From contig JAUWZF010000059.1 of assembly GCA_030615475.1 (NCBI GenBank), forward strand, positions 1-6,744: a DNA stretch of 6,744 nt, read 5' to 3'. Made by a program: the position numbers and the translations under genes. This DNA is from Dehalococcoidales bacterium. Its GTDB lineage: Bacteria > Chloroflexota > Dehalococcoidia > Dehalococcoidales > RBG-16-60-22. Positions 6,476 to 6,744 of the stretch are shown here, piece after piece (the stretch's first letter is position 1; every line of letters starts with the position of its first letter). The notes beneath the pieces were generated by a model. It did not search any database. It was given only the letters and a program-made list of their open reading frames with translations, and had not been told where the DNA came from.

Positions 6476-6589
6476 CCCCCTCGGTCCCCCTCCTTTAGCA
6501 AAGGAGGGGGAGGAAAAAGGAAGAGGGGCTGACGTGCCTCTACGCGGGATACTCCCCTCGTGGGGTGGGGAGAAAAAGAACCGAGGGGG
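6476..6589. repeat. 114-bp G/C-rich inverted-repeat element with nested hairpins
   Basis: The ends are a perfect 10-bp inverted repeat, CCCCCTCGGT (6476-6485) and ACCGAGGGGG (6580-6589). Directly inside the left end is a perfect 11-bp hairpin, CCCCCTCCTTT-AGC-AAAGGAGGGGG (6486-6510). Further in are AGAGG/CCTCT (6522-6526 and 6537-6541) and CTCCCC/GGGGAG (6552-6557 and 6567-6572). Two imperfect direct copies of a purine tract, GGGGAG-AAAAAG-...-GAGGGG, occur at 6507-6528 and 6567-6588. No reading frame of note is present. The design resembles short non-coding interspersed repeats (MITE- or REP-like) that are scattered between genes. I see no clear target-site duplication. It could also act as a strong transcription barrier between the right-edge gene and aroF. 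Confidence 0.7.
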
Positions 6590-6631
6590 AGATGAGAGAG
6601 GAGATTAGACTATTCTATAATAATAAATCGT

Positions 6632-6742
6632 TTAGCGCAGGACAATACGAATATAAGATATGCAGAGTAAAACACCATATACTGTCAATCCTACCGGAAT
6701 GCCTACTATCCACTTAATTGCATCTTTATTTTGAATGAGCAG
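6632..6742 (-). CDS. Possible C-terminal tail of a membrane protein (partial, runs off right edge)
   Basis: On the minus strand a frame is open from the window edge to a TAA at 6634-6632. It encodes 36 residues: a short polar stretch (LLIQNKDAIK) and then one hydrophobic segment, WIVGIPVGLTVYGVLLCISY, ending IRIVLR. This reads like a last transmembrane helix with a basic cytoplasmic end. The other two minus frames are closed by stops near the edge. The codons are AT-rich, unlike the neighbouring genes, which could mean a transferred gene or non-coding DNA. No family can be named from so short a piece. Confidence 0.4.
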   Translation of the reverse strand: MLIQNKDAIKWIVGIPVGLTVYGVLLCISYIRIVLR

Positions 6743-6744
6743 AT

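Noticed and set aside
6476..6589. CRISPR array
   Set aside because: There are only two imperfect direct copies of a low-complexity purine tract, no regular spacers, and no cas genes nearby.
6660..6734. 24-codon plus-strand frame starting with ATG near the right edge
   Set aside because: It is short, has no ribosome site and overlaps the better-supported hydrophobic frame on the other strand.

Overview
This is a mid-GC bacterial window made mostly of housekeeping genes. Three things point towards a Chloroflexota (Dehalococcoidia-like) or Gram-positive-like background. The LexA operator is the GAAC-N4-GTTC type rather than the enterobacterial CTGT-N8-ACAG type. PurF is the Fe-S, N-terminal-Cys (Bacillus) type. 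The DAHP synthase is the Thermotoga-like Ibeta type with an N-terminal regulatory domain. The lineage is an inference from gene flavour, not a search result.

Layout. Positions 2-493 (+) hold the C-terminal half of a branched-chain aminotransferase (ilvE) that runs in from the left edge. It converges with lexA (496-1137, -), with two bases between the stop codons. The 239-bp gap 1138-1376 is a divergent control region. It contains a strong lexA promoter with an SOS box at its predicted start site, an extended -10 promoter facing right, and two small inverted repeats. Positions 1377-3516 (+) are a translationally coupled ABC exporter pair: a NatA/YhaQ-type ATPase and a NatB/YhaP-type permease. 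This operon converges with purF (3576-5003, -), and the 59-bp gap holds a probable purF terminator.

Right of purF, everything supported is on the minus strand. purF has its own TTGACC-N18-TATAAT promoter (5048-5077). Upstream of it is a 70-codon alpha/beta-hydrolase remnant (5082-5294) that keeps the first and last parts of the fold but has lost the middle. Next come a DAHP synthase gene (aroF, 5342-6358) with its own promoter and a leader that can present its Shine-Dalgarno in a hairpin loop. A 114-bp G/C-rich inverted-repeat element (6476-6589) follows. At the right edge is an AT-rich tail of what may be a membrane-protein gene (6632-6742).

The genes serve amino-acid synthesis (ilvE, aroF), purine synthesis (purF), DNA-damage control (lexA) and export (ABC pair). 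They look like separate transcription units placed side by side, not one pathway. I found no convincing new defence, mobile or biosynthetic system. The points most worth a second look are the internally deleted hydrolase, the inverted-repeat element, the SOS-box/promoter overlap and the aroF leader.
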